Position numbers and translations under genes: made by a program
DNA from: Saprospiraceae bacterium
GTDB taxonomy: Bacteria; Bacteroidota; Bacteroidia; Chitinophagales; Saprospiraceae
Assembly: GCA_016787525.1 (NCBI GenBank)
Contig: JAEUUP010000168.1
Coordinates: forward strand, 1-64,000
Direction of reading: 5' to 3'
Length of the DNA: 64,000 nt
Notes under the pieces: model-generated
Databases searched by the model: none
What the model was told of the DNA's origin: nothing
What the model saw: only the letters and a program-made list of their open reading frames with translations
In this document: positions 1 through 8,150 of the stretch, one piece after another
Position numbering within the stretch: the first letter of the stretch is position 1
Layout of the letters: every line of letters begins with the position of its first letter

Positions 1-1
1 A

Positions 2-1060
2 GTGCAAAGCCCTGTTTCTGAAAGCAAAGACATCAGCTATCTTTTACGTCCTACCGACACCTATATTGTGGGCGATTATAATACGACAACCCCGATAGAT
101 ACGGTTTTTACGGACGACATACAACTGCCTGGCATTGTAGCATACGACCCAAATTCTGCCGTCAATATTGCCGCAAGGGTGAGTGGACGGATTGAAAAAA
201 TGTATGTGAGTTATAAATTTCAACAAATCAATACGAACCAAAAACTCTTTGATTTGTACAGCCCTGAATTACTGACGGAGCAACAAAATTTCATTTATTT
301 ACTCAAAAATGATGAGCAAAATACGACCATTATTAATGCCGCAAAACAGAAATTGATATTGTATGGCATGACCCAAAAGCAAATTGATGCCTTGATTTCT
401 ACTAAAAAAACAAATCCCGTTTTGTCCATTTATAGCCCCGCACAAGGCATAATTCAAGAAGCTGACAATATTTCTATGGGTAAAACGGGCAATAATGAGT
501 CAAATATGCAAACAGCCGTCAATATGAGAACAGAGTCTCTGCCTGTAAAAGAAGGCGATTATATCAAAAAAAATGAAGTTGTGTTCAAACTGCTCAATAC
601 AAAGAAGGTTTGGGGCATTTTTAATGTTTTGCAAGGCTATAACAGTTTGATTAAACTCGGTCAAAGCATTGATTTTTATTCAGAATTGAATGAGAAAACC
701 AAAATTCAAGGACGAATTAATTTCATTGAAACAGCATTTAATCCAGCCGATAAAACCAATCGAGTGCGGGTATATTTGGATAATACTACCTTAAAATTGC
801 CCATTGGCACACGGCTGCAAGGACGAATGAAAACCAAACCGATAAAAGCGATTTGGATTCAAAAACAAGCGTTTGTGAGCATTGGCGATAAAAAAATAGT
901 TTTTCTAAAAAAGGATAAAGCCTTTCAAGCAAAGGAAATTAAAATCGGAGTTGAATTGAATGACTTTGTTCAAGTATTGGAAGGCATTTCTGTCCATGAT
1001 ACCATCGCTGAAAATGCACAATATTTGACGGATAGCGAGAGCTTTATTAAAATAAAATGA
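2..1060 (+). CDS. CusB-type RND efflux periplasmic adaptor (5' partial)
   Basis: The frame is open to the left edge, so the N-terminus is missing; the GTG at position 2 is only the first in-frame start-like codon. The rest resembles a CusB membrane-fusion protein, which links an inner-membrane heavy-metal RND pump to a TolC channel. A barrel-sandwich segment (AARVSGRIEKMYV), an alpha-hairpin stretch (LLTEQQNFIYLLKND, YGMTQKQIDAL), the returning lipoyl half and a beta-barrel region follow one another. It is followed after one base by a second CusB homologue on the same strand. Family assignment is secure from the SGRIEKMYV and YSPAQG patterns; the exact metal is inferred from the surrounding copper genes. 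If the replicon is circular, it would lie just downstream of the cusA and tolC genes at the right edge. Confidence 0.85.
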   Translation: MQSPVSESKDISYLLRPTDTYIVGDYNTTTPIDTVFTDDIQLPGIVAYDPNSAVNIAARVSGRIEKMYVSYKFQQINTNQKLFDLYSPELLTEQQNFIYLLKNDEQNTTIINAAKQKLILYGMTQKQIDALISTKKTNPVLSIYSPAQGIIQEADNISMGKTGNNESNMQTAVNMRTESLPVKEGDYIKKNEVVFKLLNTKKVWGIFNVLQGYNSLIKLGQSIDFYSELNEKTKIQGRINFIETAFNPADKTNRVRVYLDNTTLKLPIGTRLQGRMKTKPIKAIWIQKQAFVSIGDKKIVFLKKDKAFQAKEIKIGVELNDFVQVLEGISVHDTIAENAQYLTDSESFIKIK

Positions 1061-1061
1061 T

Positions 1062-2276
1062 ATGAAAATTAAACATAGAATCAGCCTGTTTTTCTTTGTT
1101 TTTTCCTTGTTTTCAGCTTGTAACAATAAAAACGAGGAAGACCATAGCGCACATCAAGCTGCGGCAAATACCTATTATACCTGTTCGATGGACCCGCAAG
1201 TCAAGGAGGACAAACCCGGGAAATGCCCGATTTGCCACATGGAATTAACACCCATGAAAATGGATGAATCCGCCGCTAACGAAATTACGTTGAGCGACCA
1301 ACAAATTCAATTGGGCAATATCACAACACAAAATATCGGGGAAACCAATAGCCGTGTTGTGGAGGCTTTTACAGGCGTTTTAAATGCCAATCAGGAAAAA
1401 ATAAAATCCATTTCGGCACGGGCTATGGGGCGGATAGAAAAGTTGTACGTCAAAACATTAGGCGATTATATAAAAATAAATCAGCCTGTATATTTGCTTT
1501 ATAGTGAAGATATTGCGATTGTAAAACAAGATTATGTTGTAGCGTTTAAGCAACTGTCAATCCCTGGTGATTTTAGTAAAAATGCCCAAACTTTACTCAA
1601 TGCGGCACAACAAAAACTACAATTTTATGGCTTAACTGAGCAACAAATTGAAAGCATAAAAACCACTGGAGATGTGTCACCATACACCACTTTTTACAGT
1701 CCATACAGCGGTTACGTTTCAGAAGTGCCAGCTACTGAGGGGGGGTATGTGATGGAAGGTGCGAGCATCATCAAGCTAACCGATTTAAGCAAACTATGGC
1801 TTGAAGTTCAAGTGAATATAAATTATGCTCAAAAGATATATTTGGGTCAAAATGCACAAGTTTCATTCGTGGATTTTCCCGATAAAACCATCAATACCAG
1901 TGTCTCTTTTATCAATCCTGAACTCAATGCTGATACGCGGTTGCTGTTGATTCGCATGGATATTCCGAACCCAAATATGCAGTTAAAACCGGGTATGCAA
2001 GCGACTGCCAAATTGGTTCAAAACAATGTGAAAGGACTTTTTATACCCGTTGATGCGGTTATTAGAGATGAAAAAGCGACTTATATCTGGCTTGAAAAAT
2101 CACACGGTATTTTTGAAAATAGGATGGTTGAAACGGGTATTGAAGTCAATGGCATGGTAGAAATAAAAACAAAAATTGATGTGACAAAAAAAATTGTCAT
2201 GACGGGTGCTTATGCCATCAACAGCGAATATAAATTCAGAAAAGGAAACGACCCGATGGCGGGTATGAAAATGTAA
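1062..2276 (+). CDS. CusB-type RND efflux adaptor lipoprotein with N-terminal heavy-metal-binding domain
   Basis: The 404-residue protein begins with a lipoprotein signal ending in FSAC, with the lipidated Cys at about 20. A heavy-metal-binding domain follows, with CSMDP (Cys41) and GKCPICHM (Cys55, Cys58). After it comes a full CusB membrane-fusion core: a first lipoyl half (SARAMGRIEKLYV), an alpha-hairpin (FYGLTEQQIESIK), a second lipoyl half (FYSPYSGYVSEV), a beta-barrel and a membrane-proximal domain. Such adaptors receive copper or silver in the periplasm and pass it to CusA and CusC. The start lies one base after the preceding stop, so the two adaptors are probably co-transcribed. The Met-rich C-terminus (DPMAGMKM) could also bind copper. 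One copy of the window-wide ACTGAGGGG motif lies in this gene and encodes Thr-Glu-Gly. Confidence 0.9.
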   Translation: MKIKHRISLFFFVFSLFSACNNKNEEDHSAHQAAANTYYTCSMDPQVKEDKPGKCPICHMELTPMKMDESAANEITLSDQQIQLGNITTQNIGETNSRVVEAFTGVLNANQEKIKSISARAMGRIEKLYVKTLGDYIKINQPVYLLYSEDIAIVKQDYVVAFKQLSIPGDFSKNAQTLLNAAQQKLQFYGLTEQQIESIKTTGDVSPYTTFYSPYSGYVSEVPATEGGYVMEGASIIKLTDLSKLWLEVQVNINYAQKIYLGQNAQVSFVDFPDKTINTSVSFINPELNADTRLLLIRMDIPNPNMQLKPGMQATAKLVQNNVKGLFIPVDAVIRDEKATYIWLEKSHGIFENRMVETGIEVNGMVEIKTKIDVTKKIVMTGAYAINSEYKFRKGNDPMAGMKM

Positions 2277-2308
2277 TTGGTAGCTATTGGGGCTTTTTAC
2301 GATATTTT

Positions 2309-2365
2309 ATGCGTTCAAAAAGATTAAAAAACAATTCAACCTCTTGTTTAGATTATGGTTTTTAA
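2309..2365 (+). pseudogene. Possible C-terminal remnant of an anti-sigma/beta-barrel gene
   Basis: A tiny in-frame ORF ends in Asp-Tyr-Gly-Phe-stop, followed directly by the same terminator-like hairpin that follows the gene ending at 4233, whose last residues are His-Tyr-Gly-Phe-stop. The similarity across stop codon, A-rich spacer and hairpin suggests that the end of a related gene was left here by duplication and deletion. The upstream codons show no other recognisable similarity, so chance cannot be excluded. Confidence 0.3.
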
Positions 2366-2370
2366 AAATA

Positions 2371-2406
2371 AAAAAAAGGGCTGTGGGCAACTGCAACCCT
2401 TTTTTT
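2371..2406 (+). terminator. Rho-independent-type hairpin after the CusB genes
   Basis: An A-run and GGG, then a GC-containing loop region with GTGGGCAAC, then CCC and a run of seven T. It is nearly identical in plan to the hairpin at 4246-4286. Confidence 0.7.
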
Positions 2407-2426
2407 CTTGAATAGGTTAATAATTG

Positions 2427-2963
2427 ATGGAAAGCCGATTAAATGACCTCATTTTGGGTTGCCGCAGTAATGACCGCCGCAGTCAAAAATCCCTGTATGA
2501 CCTGTTTTATGGTTATGCCTTGGCTGTGGCATTGCCTTATTGTAGTCGGCAAACGGAGGCTCGGGAAGTGGTGAATGATGCGTTTTTGAAAGCCTTTGTG
2601 GGTTTAGATAAATATAATTCAAAACTGCCTTTTAAGCCGTGGTTTCGGACTATTGTGGTGCGCTCGGCAATTAATTATTACCATAAATATTTGGATAAAT
2701 TGCCTGTATCGGACTTATCAGAAGCGGAAACAATCGGTTTTGACGACGATTTTTTAGAAAAAATGACTCCCGATGAAGTCTTAGATGTGTTACAAGAATT
2801 ACCACCGTCTTACCGCTTGGCAATCAATCTTTTTGTATTTGAAGGCTATTCCCACCCTGAAATTGCCGATATGCTTGGTATTTCAGTCGGGGCTTCAAAA
2901 TCGAACTTATTTAAAGCTAAAAAACAGTTGAAACAGCTTTTAAAAGATATAAACATTTATTAA
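2427..2963 (+). CDS. ECF-type RNA polymerase sigma factor
   Basis: A 178-residue sigma-70-family protein with region 2 (VVNDAFLKAFVGLDKY, then the WFRTIVVRSAINYY segment) and a C-terminal region 4 helix-turn-helix (LPPSYRLAINLFVFEGYSHPEIADMLGISVG). The ATG at 2427 is preferred over an upstream in-frame TTG. The stop lies one base before the next gene, which encodes its probable anti-sigma factor. A paralogous pair in the same order lies at 36.7-38.8 kb. Matching the Bacteroidota pattern of a sigma next to a dual-membrane-spanning anti-sigma, it probably controls envelope or outer-membrane functions. Unlike the second pair, I see no CCCTACG/TTGTATA element upstream. Confidence 0.9.
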   Translation: MESRLNDLILGCRSNDRRSQKSLYDLFYGYALAVALPYCSRQTEAREVVNDAFLKAFVGLDKYNSKLPFKPWFRTIVVRSAINYYHKYLDKLPVSDLSEAETIGFDDDFLEKMTPDEVLDVLQELPPSYRLAINLFVFEGYSHPEIADMLGISVGASKSNLFKAKKQLKQLLKDINIY

Positions 2964-2964
2964 A

Positions 2965-4233
2965 ATGACAGGCAAGAACTTTTTTGAATCATTGTACGAA
3001 AAACTAACCGCCCTTCGCCCTTCCGAAGCACATCGGGAAGACGATTGGGCAGCCCTTGAAGCGCAACTTAATGTGGTGTTGCCACAAAAAGAAAAACGTC
3101 GTCGTCCGTTCTTATTGCCGCTTATTTTACTTGCTGGTTTGCTGTTGAGTAATGGTATTTGGTGGCAAGTACATGATAGAGAATTAGTACATACACAACA
3201 AGTCGAAAAGCAGATAAACACCTTGAAAAATATTGTTGATTCGATAGAAAAAACGTCCGTGATTAACCGCACAGATACCGTTTGGCGGACAATTTACATT
3301 GGGAATAAAATGAATGATTTTATTGAAAAAACAAACGATTTAAGTCAAAATACACCTAAATCAAGTACAAACAATAATTTTTTAATTGCTCAAAAAGAGC
3401 ATCAAACAGAGCCTGTTTCTTTGGAAACGATGTCTTTAAAAGAATTAAATACAGCTATGACAAGCCTAAAATCAGAAACGAATTTAGTGAAAAACACTCG
3501 ACAATCCGTTTCTGAAATACTCGAAATACAAACAGAACTCAAAGCCTTAACCTTTGAAAAAACACCTATTATTCAGCCTTTTGACAACAAGCCCATAATC
3601 ATTTCTGAAAAGAATACGCCATTGTTTTTAAAGCACCCCGCAGTAAAAATCGGTTTGAAAGCGGATTATTTAACCCCGTTAAGTACGAGCTTGACGACAC
3701 ACAGTGGCGTAGGTATGGGTGTACAAAGTTCGGTGCGTTTTACGAAACATTTGAGTGTTGTTGGGACAATGGGCATGGCACGTTTGAATTATACAGCAAC
3801 GAACAAAGATGCTATTCTCGGCTCGCCTGAAGAGTTGCCTTCGGGGGCAAATCAGCCCAACACGTCTCTACAAATGCACATGAAAAATCAAGGCTGTATG
3901 CACTATGACCTTAGTTTGCGCTACACATTTAACCCAATTTCTAAAATAAACCCTTTTATCGGTGTCGGTTTTGCAAGTATGATTTTGAAGCCTTATCAAA
4001 TGGATTTGCAAGTGCAAAATAATCAAACAATGGTCATTTCTCAATCCAGTTTTCAAGTAACGCCTAAAATGTCGCAACATCAGATGTTTCACCTAAGTAC
4101 AGGCATTGAGATGCCCCTTTCGCAGCGAATTTCCTTCAGTTTTGAAGGGTATTTTATGCGGCAATGGCAAAAAACGGTGGCATTGTCTCCCGATTTTATG
4201 GGGATTCGGACGGGTGTTCATTATGGTTTTTAA
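2965..4233 (+). CDS. Probable dual-membrane-spanning anti-sigma factor with C-terminal outer-membrane beta-barrel
   Basis: The 422-residue protein starts one base after the sigma stop. Residues 1 to about 45 are hydrophilic and presumably cytoplasmic (DDWAALEAQL, the likely sigma-binding part). Residues 48-65 form one membrane helix, followed by a Lys/Thr/Ser-rich periplasmic linker of about 150 residues. From about residue 225 to the end comes an alternating-strand region like an outer-membrane beta-barrel, ending in Phe (VHYGF). This plan, one helix in the inner membrane and a barrel in the outer membrane, matches anti-sigma factors described from Bacteroides that reach across the envelope. 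That it inhibits the upstream sigma is inference from position and architecture. A longer paralogue is at 36749-38224. Confidence 0.75.
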   Translation: MTGKNFFESLYEKLTALRPSEAHREDDWAALEAQLNVVLPQKEKRRRPFLLPLILLAGLLLSNGIWWQVHDRELVHTQQVEKQINTLKNIVDSIEKTSVINRTDTVWRTIYIGNKMNDFIEKTNDLSQNTPKSSTNNNFLIAQKEHQTEPVSLETMSLKELNTAMTSLKSETNLVKNTRQSVSEILEIQTELKALTFEKTPIIQPFDNKPIIISEKNTPLFLKHPAVKIGLKADYLTPLSTSLTTHSGVGMGVQSSVRFTKHLSVVGTMGMARLNYTATNKDAILGSPEELPSGANQPNTSLQMHMKNQGCMHYDLSLRYTFNPISKINPFIGVGFASMILKPYQMDLQVQNNQTMVISQSSFQVTPKMSQHQMFHLSTGIEMPLSQRISFSFEGYFMRQWQKTVALSPDFMGIRTGVHYGF

Positions 4234-4245
4234 AATAAATTTTTC

Positions 4246-4286
4246 AAAAAAAAGGGGCGGTGGGCAACCGCAACCCCTTTTTTTTT
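4246..4286 (+). terminator. Rho-independent-type hairpin after the sigma/anti-sigma pair
   Basis: An A-run plus GGGG, then CGGTGGGCAACCG as an inner stem-loop, then CCCC and a run of nine T. It repeats the hairpin at 2371-2406. Confidence 0.75.
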
Positions 4287-4387
4287 GAATTGGGTAATAA
4301 ATACTGAGGGGGGCTTTGGCACAAGCTAAAACAAAGCTATCCGCTTTTTTAATTATCTAATTTTTTAATTTTAATATCTTTTTAAAG

Positions 4388-4702
4388 ATGAAACGAGTCA
4401 TTTTTTTGTTCGCCTTAGTTGCGACATTTTCTTTTGCAAGCTGTATGAAGATGGACCCCGTTGGCTGCATCGCTACTTCAACACCGACGACGGGTAAAGT
4501 AGGCGTATCCCTTACCTTTACAAGTTGCTCAACCGATGCCCACCATGAAGAATGGGATTTCGGCGATGCCGCTACCGCAACAGGCACAACGGTAACACAT
4601 TCTTATAGCAAAGCAGGCACTTTTACCGTTACTTTAAATGCTTTGAATGAAGCTAAAACAAAGTCAAGTATTAAAACGCAAACGATTACGATTGCACCGT
4701 AA
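4388..4702 (+). CDS. Small PKD-domain lipoprotein
   Basis: The 104-residue protein has a lipoprotein signal ending in FASC (Cys at about 19), then a single PKD-like immunoglobulin fold. Its hallmarks are EEWDFGDA in the middle and HSYSKAGTFTVTLNA near the end. PKD domains act in extracellular protein or polysaccharide contacts; no enzymatic motif is present. The residues after the lipobox (Cys-Met-Lys-Met-Asp) recur in the next gene and in a short frame near 6.96 kb. Lying just ahead of a multicopper oxidase on the same strand, it may work with copper handling, but its role is unknown. A hairpin containing the ACTGAGGGG motif follows it. Confidence 0.75.
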   Translation: MKRVIFLFALVATFSFASCMKMDPVGCIATSTPTTGKVGVSLTFTSCSTDAHHEEWDFGDAATATGTTVTHSYSKAGTFTVTLNALNEAKTKSSIKTQTITIAP

Positions 4703-4721
4703 ATTGAATGTATTACTTAGG

Positions 4722-4756
4722 CGTTTTGCACCGCTTATACTGAGGGGTGCAAAACG
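4722..4756 (+). terminator. Terminator hairpin with the iterated motif in its loop and right arm
   Basis: Perfect 11-base arms, CGTTTTGCACC (4722-4732) and GGTGCAAAACG (4746-4756), are followed by a T-rich run. The motif ATACTGAGGGGT (4737-4748) fills most of the loop and supplies the first bases of the right arm. Confidence 0.8.
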
Positions 4757-4814
4757 TTTTCTTTTTTGAAAAAATTAACATACATTTCACGTTCAATAAA
4801 ACTATTTTATATCA

Positions 4815-6269
4815 ATGATGAACATTTCGCGCTCATTTTGGGCAACCGCCATAAGCATATCGTTACTATCAGGTTGCATGAAAATGGATATGACCACCAC
4901 CACCGAACCCGCTTTAACTATCATCGAAGGGACGTTCACAACACCCCTGAGTATTCCGACAATCTCGGACGCTAAAAACCTCACTTTGGAAGCAAAAATG
5001 GGCAATTCAACGATTATGCAAGGTAAAACAACAGCAAATGCTTTACTTTACAATGCCGCTTTGCCTGTTTTGTCGGCAACAAAGGGCGATGTGGTAAATG
5101 TCAAATTGCTCAATAAATTGACAGAAGCAAGTAATATTCACTGGCATGGTTTATTGACACCCGCTAATATGGACGGGCATCCGAAAGATGTTGCGGCGGC
5201 GGGTTCGGTTTTTAATTATTCATTTACGGTCAATCAACGTGCTGCGACAACGTGGTTTCATCCGCACGCACACATGACAACGGCAAAACAAGTATTTAGT
5301 GGTTTGGCGGGTTTGTTTTTAGTCCGCGATGCCGAAGAAACAGCTTTGAAATTACCGTCGGGTGCATTAGAAATTCCGTTGATTTTAAGCGATAAACGTT
5401 TTAATGCCGATGCTTCGCTCAATTACAATCCAACGGGAACAGATGTCATGCGCGGTTATTTGGGTGATAGAATGTTGGTTAACAATGTAGAATCGCCATT
5501 TTTGGATGTAAAAACGCGCTTTTATCGCTTCCGAGCAGTCAATGGCTCTAATGGTCGAATACTTGATTTAGCATTATCAAATGGTGCCAATTTCATCGTT
5601 ATTGGCAATGATGGTGGTTTGCTTGAAAAACCTGTTAGCCTCAGTCACGCCCTACTATCGCCTGGCGAAAGGTTAGATATACTCATTGATTTTAGCAAAA
5701 TGACGGTTGGTACAGAAGTCTTTTTGCAAAGCAATGCCAATACCATCACGGAACACGGCGACAAAATGTTCAAAATTTTGAAGTTTAAAGTCGCTACGCA
5801 AGAAGCGGAAACGTTCAGCGTGCCGCAAAATTTGTCCACAATTACCCCCCTCAGTATCAGCGACGTAAAACGAAGTCGTGCCTTCGCTTTGCCACCTGCT
5901 CACATGGCAATGGCGAGTACGGCTGTTCACATGACAGGAATGCACACCATTAACGGGCGTGTTTTTTCGATGGAACGTATTGATGAAACAGTAACGGCAG
6001 GAGAAACCGAAATATGGGAATTTGACAACTCTGTTGGTGGCGACCCGCACCCAATGCACATTCACGGTGTTCAATTTCAAATTGTGGACAGAACAGGCGG
6101 TGTTGTTGAGCCTTATGAAAAAGGTTGGAAAGACACCGTTTTAGTCAAAAAAGGTGAAAAAGTGCGTGTCATTATGCGTTTTCCTAATGAAAAAGGTTTG
6201 TTTTTGATGCACTGTCATAACCTCGAACATGAAGATGATGGGATGATGCTTAATTTTGAAATAAAATAA
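4815..6269 (+). CDS. Multicopper oxidase lipoprotein (CueO/CopA-like)
   Basis: A 484-residue secreted multicopper oxidase with all four copper-ligand blocks: HWHG (109-112), HPHAH (149-153), HPMHIH (412-417) and HCHNLEH (466-472, with the type-1 copper Cys at 467). The signal ends in LLSGC, so it is a lipoprotein, lipidated on Cys21. Such enzymes oxidise periplasmic Cu(I) to the less toxic Cu(II) using O2. Two adjacent ATG codons (4815, 4818) could start it. A Met/His-rich insert (HMAMASTAVHMTGMH) before the third block is typical of copper-tolerance oxidases. One motif copy (5845-5857) and one single-mismatch copy (4944-4954) lie inside, each read as Thr-Pro-Leu-Ser-Ile. Confidence 0.92.
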   Translation: MMNISRSFWATAISISLLSGCMKMDMTTTTEPALTIIEGTFTTPLSIPTISDAKNLTLEAKMGNSTIMQGKTTANALLYNAALPVLSATKGDVVNVKLLNKLTEASNIHWHGLLTPANMDGHPKDVAAAGSVFNYSFTVNQRAATTWFHPHAHMTTAKQVFSGLAGLFLVRDAEETALKLPSGALEIPLILSDKRFNADASLNYNPTGTDVMRGYLGDRMLVNNVESPFLDVKTRFYRFRAVNGSNGRILDLALSNGANFIVIGNDGGLLEKPVSLSHALLSPGERLDILIDFSKMTVGTEVFLQSNANTITEHGDKMFKILKFKVATQEAETFSVPQNLSTITPLSISDVKRSRAFALPPAHMAMASTAVHMTGMHTINGRVFSMERIDETVTAGETEIWEFDNSVGGDPHPMHIHGVQFQIVDRTGGVVEPYEKGWKDTVLVKKGEKVRVIMRFPNEKGLFLMHCHNLEHEDDGMMLNFEIK

Positions 6270-6417
6270 GACTTGTCATTTTCGCTCCAATTTCATGGGA
6301 AATACAACTGATTATTACCATTTTTTTGCAAAATTTCGGTGGGTCGTCAATTTTAATTTTCGGCTCACCATTGTTTAATTTTATACAACAAAATGCTTTA
6401 ATTTCCGTTTATAAAAA

Positions 6418-6807
6418 ATGAAATTTATCATATCGCTATCGCTCAATCTATTGTTGTTGCTCGTTTTTACGACAGCACCAATTTCTTATGTGTGGGCGTG
6501 TAGTGGAAAAGATAAATGCAAAAAAGAAACAACTGAACACGCCTCTAAATCTAAATGCGAAAAAGATTGTTGTAAAAAATCATGTTCCGACTCTAAAAAC
6601 AAGAAAAAAGGCTGTTGTGGTGGTGACTGCTCTTGTTCTGTTTCCACTCTAATAATGGCAGATTTGCCAAAACGATTGTCCATTGATAAAGTCCTCCTAC
6701 GACCTGTTTTTATCGTAAAAAATGACTTCTTCTTCAAACAGATTTTTCCAAAATCAACCTTTCAAGACATTTGGCAACCGCCAAGAGCTTTCCTTTCTAT
6801 TGGATAG
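6418..6807 (+). CDS. Cys-rich exported protein, copy 1 (putative metal-binding)
   Basis: The 129-residue protein has an N-terminal signal peptide (hydrophobic residues 4-25, ending near VWA). A Lys/Cys-rich core follows, with CSGKDKC, CEKDCCKKSC and GCCGGDCSC, about eleven Cys between residues 28 and 75. The hydrophobic tail ends in FQDIWQPPRAFLSIG. It is not a metallothionein I recognise, but the pattern suits soft-metal binding outside the cytoplasm. A close paralogue is at 55485-55862. Both lie in copper-resistance blocks on the + strand, and the similarity continues past the stop codon into a short hairpin. The function is inferred from composition and context. Confidence 0.8.
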   Translation: MKFIISLSLNLLLLLVFTTAPISYVWACSGKDKCKKETTEHASKSKCEKDCCKKSCSDSKNKKKGCCGGDCSCSVSTLIMADLPKRLSIDKVLLRPVFIVKNDFFFKQIFPKSTFQDIWQPPRAFLSIG

Positions 6808-6822
6808 CCAATCGTCTATCCT

Positions 6823-6847
6823 GCCGTTTCCTATGAGATAAAACGGC
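6823..6847 (+). terminator. Small hairpin downstream of Cys-rich copy 1
   Basis: GCCGTTT (6823-6829) pairs with AAACGGC (6841-6847). The corresponding place after copy 2 has CGTTTT pairing with AAAACG (55883-55903), so the structure is conserved although bases differ. Confidence 0.5.
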
Positions 6848-6928
6848 TAAATTCTGATTATTTGTAATTTATAAAAAAAAGTTGGTCAAATGTTTATCTG
6901 AAATAAAACATTTGCTTCACTGCTATTT

Positions 6929-7024
6929 TTGACAAAGACGATATGGGTTGTCCTGCTAATGGGTTGTATCAAGATGGACAATGAGCATAACCACAATCGT
7001 CATGTGTACAAAAAGCAATTTTGA
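6929..7024 (+). pseudogene. Short lipoprotein-like frame or remnant
   Basis: A frame without an ATG before the signal region could start at TTG 6929. It encodes a hydrophobic stretch and a lipobox-like LLMGC, then IKMDNEHNHNRHVYKKQF and a stop. The Cys-X-Lys-Met-Asp after the lipobox matches the two genes at 4388 and 4815. It is either a 31-residue His-rich lipoprotein or the remains of a longer gene. A motif copy (7027-7037) lies directly after the stop. Confidence 0.35.
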
Positions 7025-7076
7025 TACCCCTCAGTATTAGAACGCATTTTTAAATTAAATCATAAAATTTCTTAAA

Positions 7077-7658
7077 ATGAAAAGAGTAATTGAAATCATC
7101 GCTTTTAGCACTTTAATCGTGCTTCCCTTTGCCGCTTGCTCCAACGACAATAATTCAACAGCAAACAATGTTGACACAGCAAAAACGACAGCTGAACTAC
7201 CTAAAACATCCGTAGAAACGGCAACTGTTTCCATAGGTGAAATTGTTAAAGGTTATTTATCACTAAAAAATGCCTTGACTGTTGATAAAACAAAAGAGGC
7301 GGCTACTGCGGGGGCGGCATTGGAAGCGACATTTAAAAGTTTCAATAAAGCTGCTTTGACTGCGGAACAAAAAAAGGTGTTTGAAGATGTAGAAGACGAT
7401 GCCAAAGAACACGCCGAACATATCGGTTCAAATGGTGGTAACATCGAGCATCAACGTGAACATTTTGAGACATTGAGTAAAGATATTTACGCATTAGTTA
7501 AAGCCTTTGGTGCTGGTCAGACCTTGTATCAAGATTTTTGCCCGATGTATAATGATAAAAAAGGGGCAATTTGGTTGAGTGAAACCAAAGGCATTCAAAA
7601 CCCTTATTACGGCAAAAAAATGTTGTCGTGTGGCAGCATGAAAGAAGAACTTAAATAA
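7077..7658 (+). CDS. DUF3347 lipoprotein (copper-associated)
   Basis: The 193-residue protein has a lipoprotein signal (LPFAAC, Cys at about 21), a Thr/Asn/Ala-rich linker, then a DUF3347 domain from about residue 55 to the end. The domain is helical, with the marks HAEHIGSNGGNIEHQREHFETLS, split here as EHIGSNGG and EHQREHF, and a C-terminal DFCPMYN and NPYYGKKMLSCG. His, Met and Cys in these marks could bind copper; the family often occurs beside CusB and CopA-type genes in Bacteroidota. A second DUF3347 domain forms the C-terminal half of the protein at 56631. It is separated by only six bases from the haem-binding-domain gene. Confidence 0.85.
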   Translation: MKRVIEIIAFSTLIVLPFAACSNDNNSTANNVDTAKTTAELPKTSVETATVSIGEIVKGYLSLKNALTVDKTKEAATAGAALEATFKSFNKAALTAEQKKVFEDVEDDAKEHAEHIGSNGGNIEHQREHFETLSKDIYALVKAFGAGQTLYQDFCPMYNDKKGAIWLSETKGIQNPYYGKKMLSCGSMKEELK

Positions 7659-7664
7659 CTGATA

Positions 7665-8123
7665 ATGAGCCGTTTAAAAAAAATATTGTTGGCAATTTTC
7701 ATAGGGTTTGTTGCCATTCAGTTTGTCCAGCCTGCCCGTAATACCAACGGGCAGGTCTTGGCAACTGATATTACAACGGTCGTATCTGTACCTGATTCTG
7801 TGCATACCATTCTAAAAGAGGCTTGTTACGACTGCCATAGCAATAACACGAATTATCCTTTTTATGCCTACATACAGCCGATTGGTTGGTTGTTGAATAA
7901 ACACATTCAAGATGGGAAAAGTCAACTGAATTTTAGTGATTTTGGCTCTTTATCAAAACGAAGACAGGAGAGTAAACTAAAATCAATCGCCAATCAGATA
8001 AAAGATGAAGCGATGCCTTTACCCGCTTATACAATCCTTCATAAAAACGCAATACTTGCAAAAGCAGAAAAAGATTTAATCATTAGTTGGGCAAATACAG
8101 CAAAAGATAGCCTTTCACAATAG
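7665..8123 (+). CDS. Haem-binding-domain protein
   Basis: The 152-residue protein has an N-terminal signal/anchor helix (residues 5-22) and one CxxCH cytochrome-c motif (CYDCHSNNTNYP, about residue 53). The surrounding sequence (YAYIQPIGWLLNKHI, DEAMPLPAYTILH) is typical of the small Bacteroidota haem-binding domain family. It would hold one covalent c-type haem in the periplasm, possibly as an electron carrier for, or product of, the copper-oxidation genes beside it. It sits between the DUF3347 gene and the large multicopper oxidase, with short gaps that suggest one operon. Confidence 0.82.
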   Translation: MSRLKKILLAIFIGFVAIQFVQPARNTNGQVLATDITTVVSVPDSVHTILKEACYDCHSNNTNYPFYAYIQPIGWLLNKHIQDGKSQLNFSDFGSLSKRRQESKLKSIANQIKDEAMPLPAYTILHKNAILAKAEKDLIISWANTAKDSLSQ

Positions 8124-8150
8124 AAATTTAACATTAAAAATGTGTTCAAA

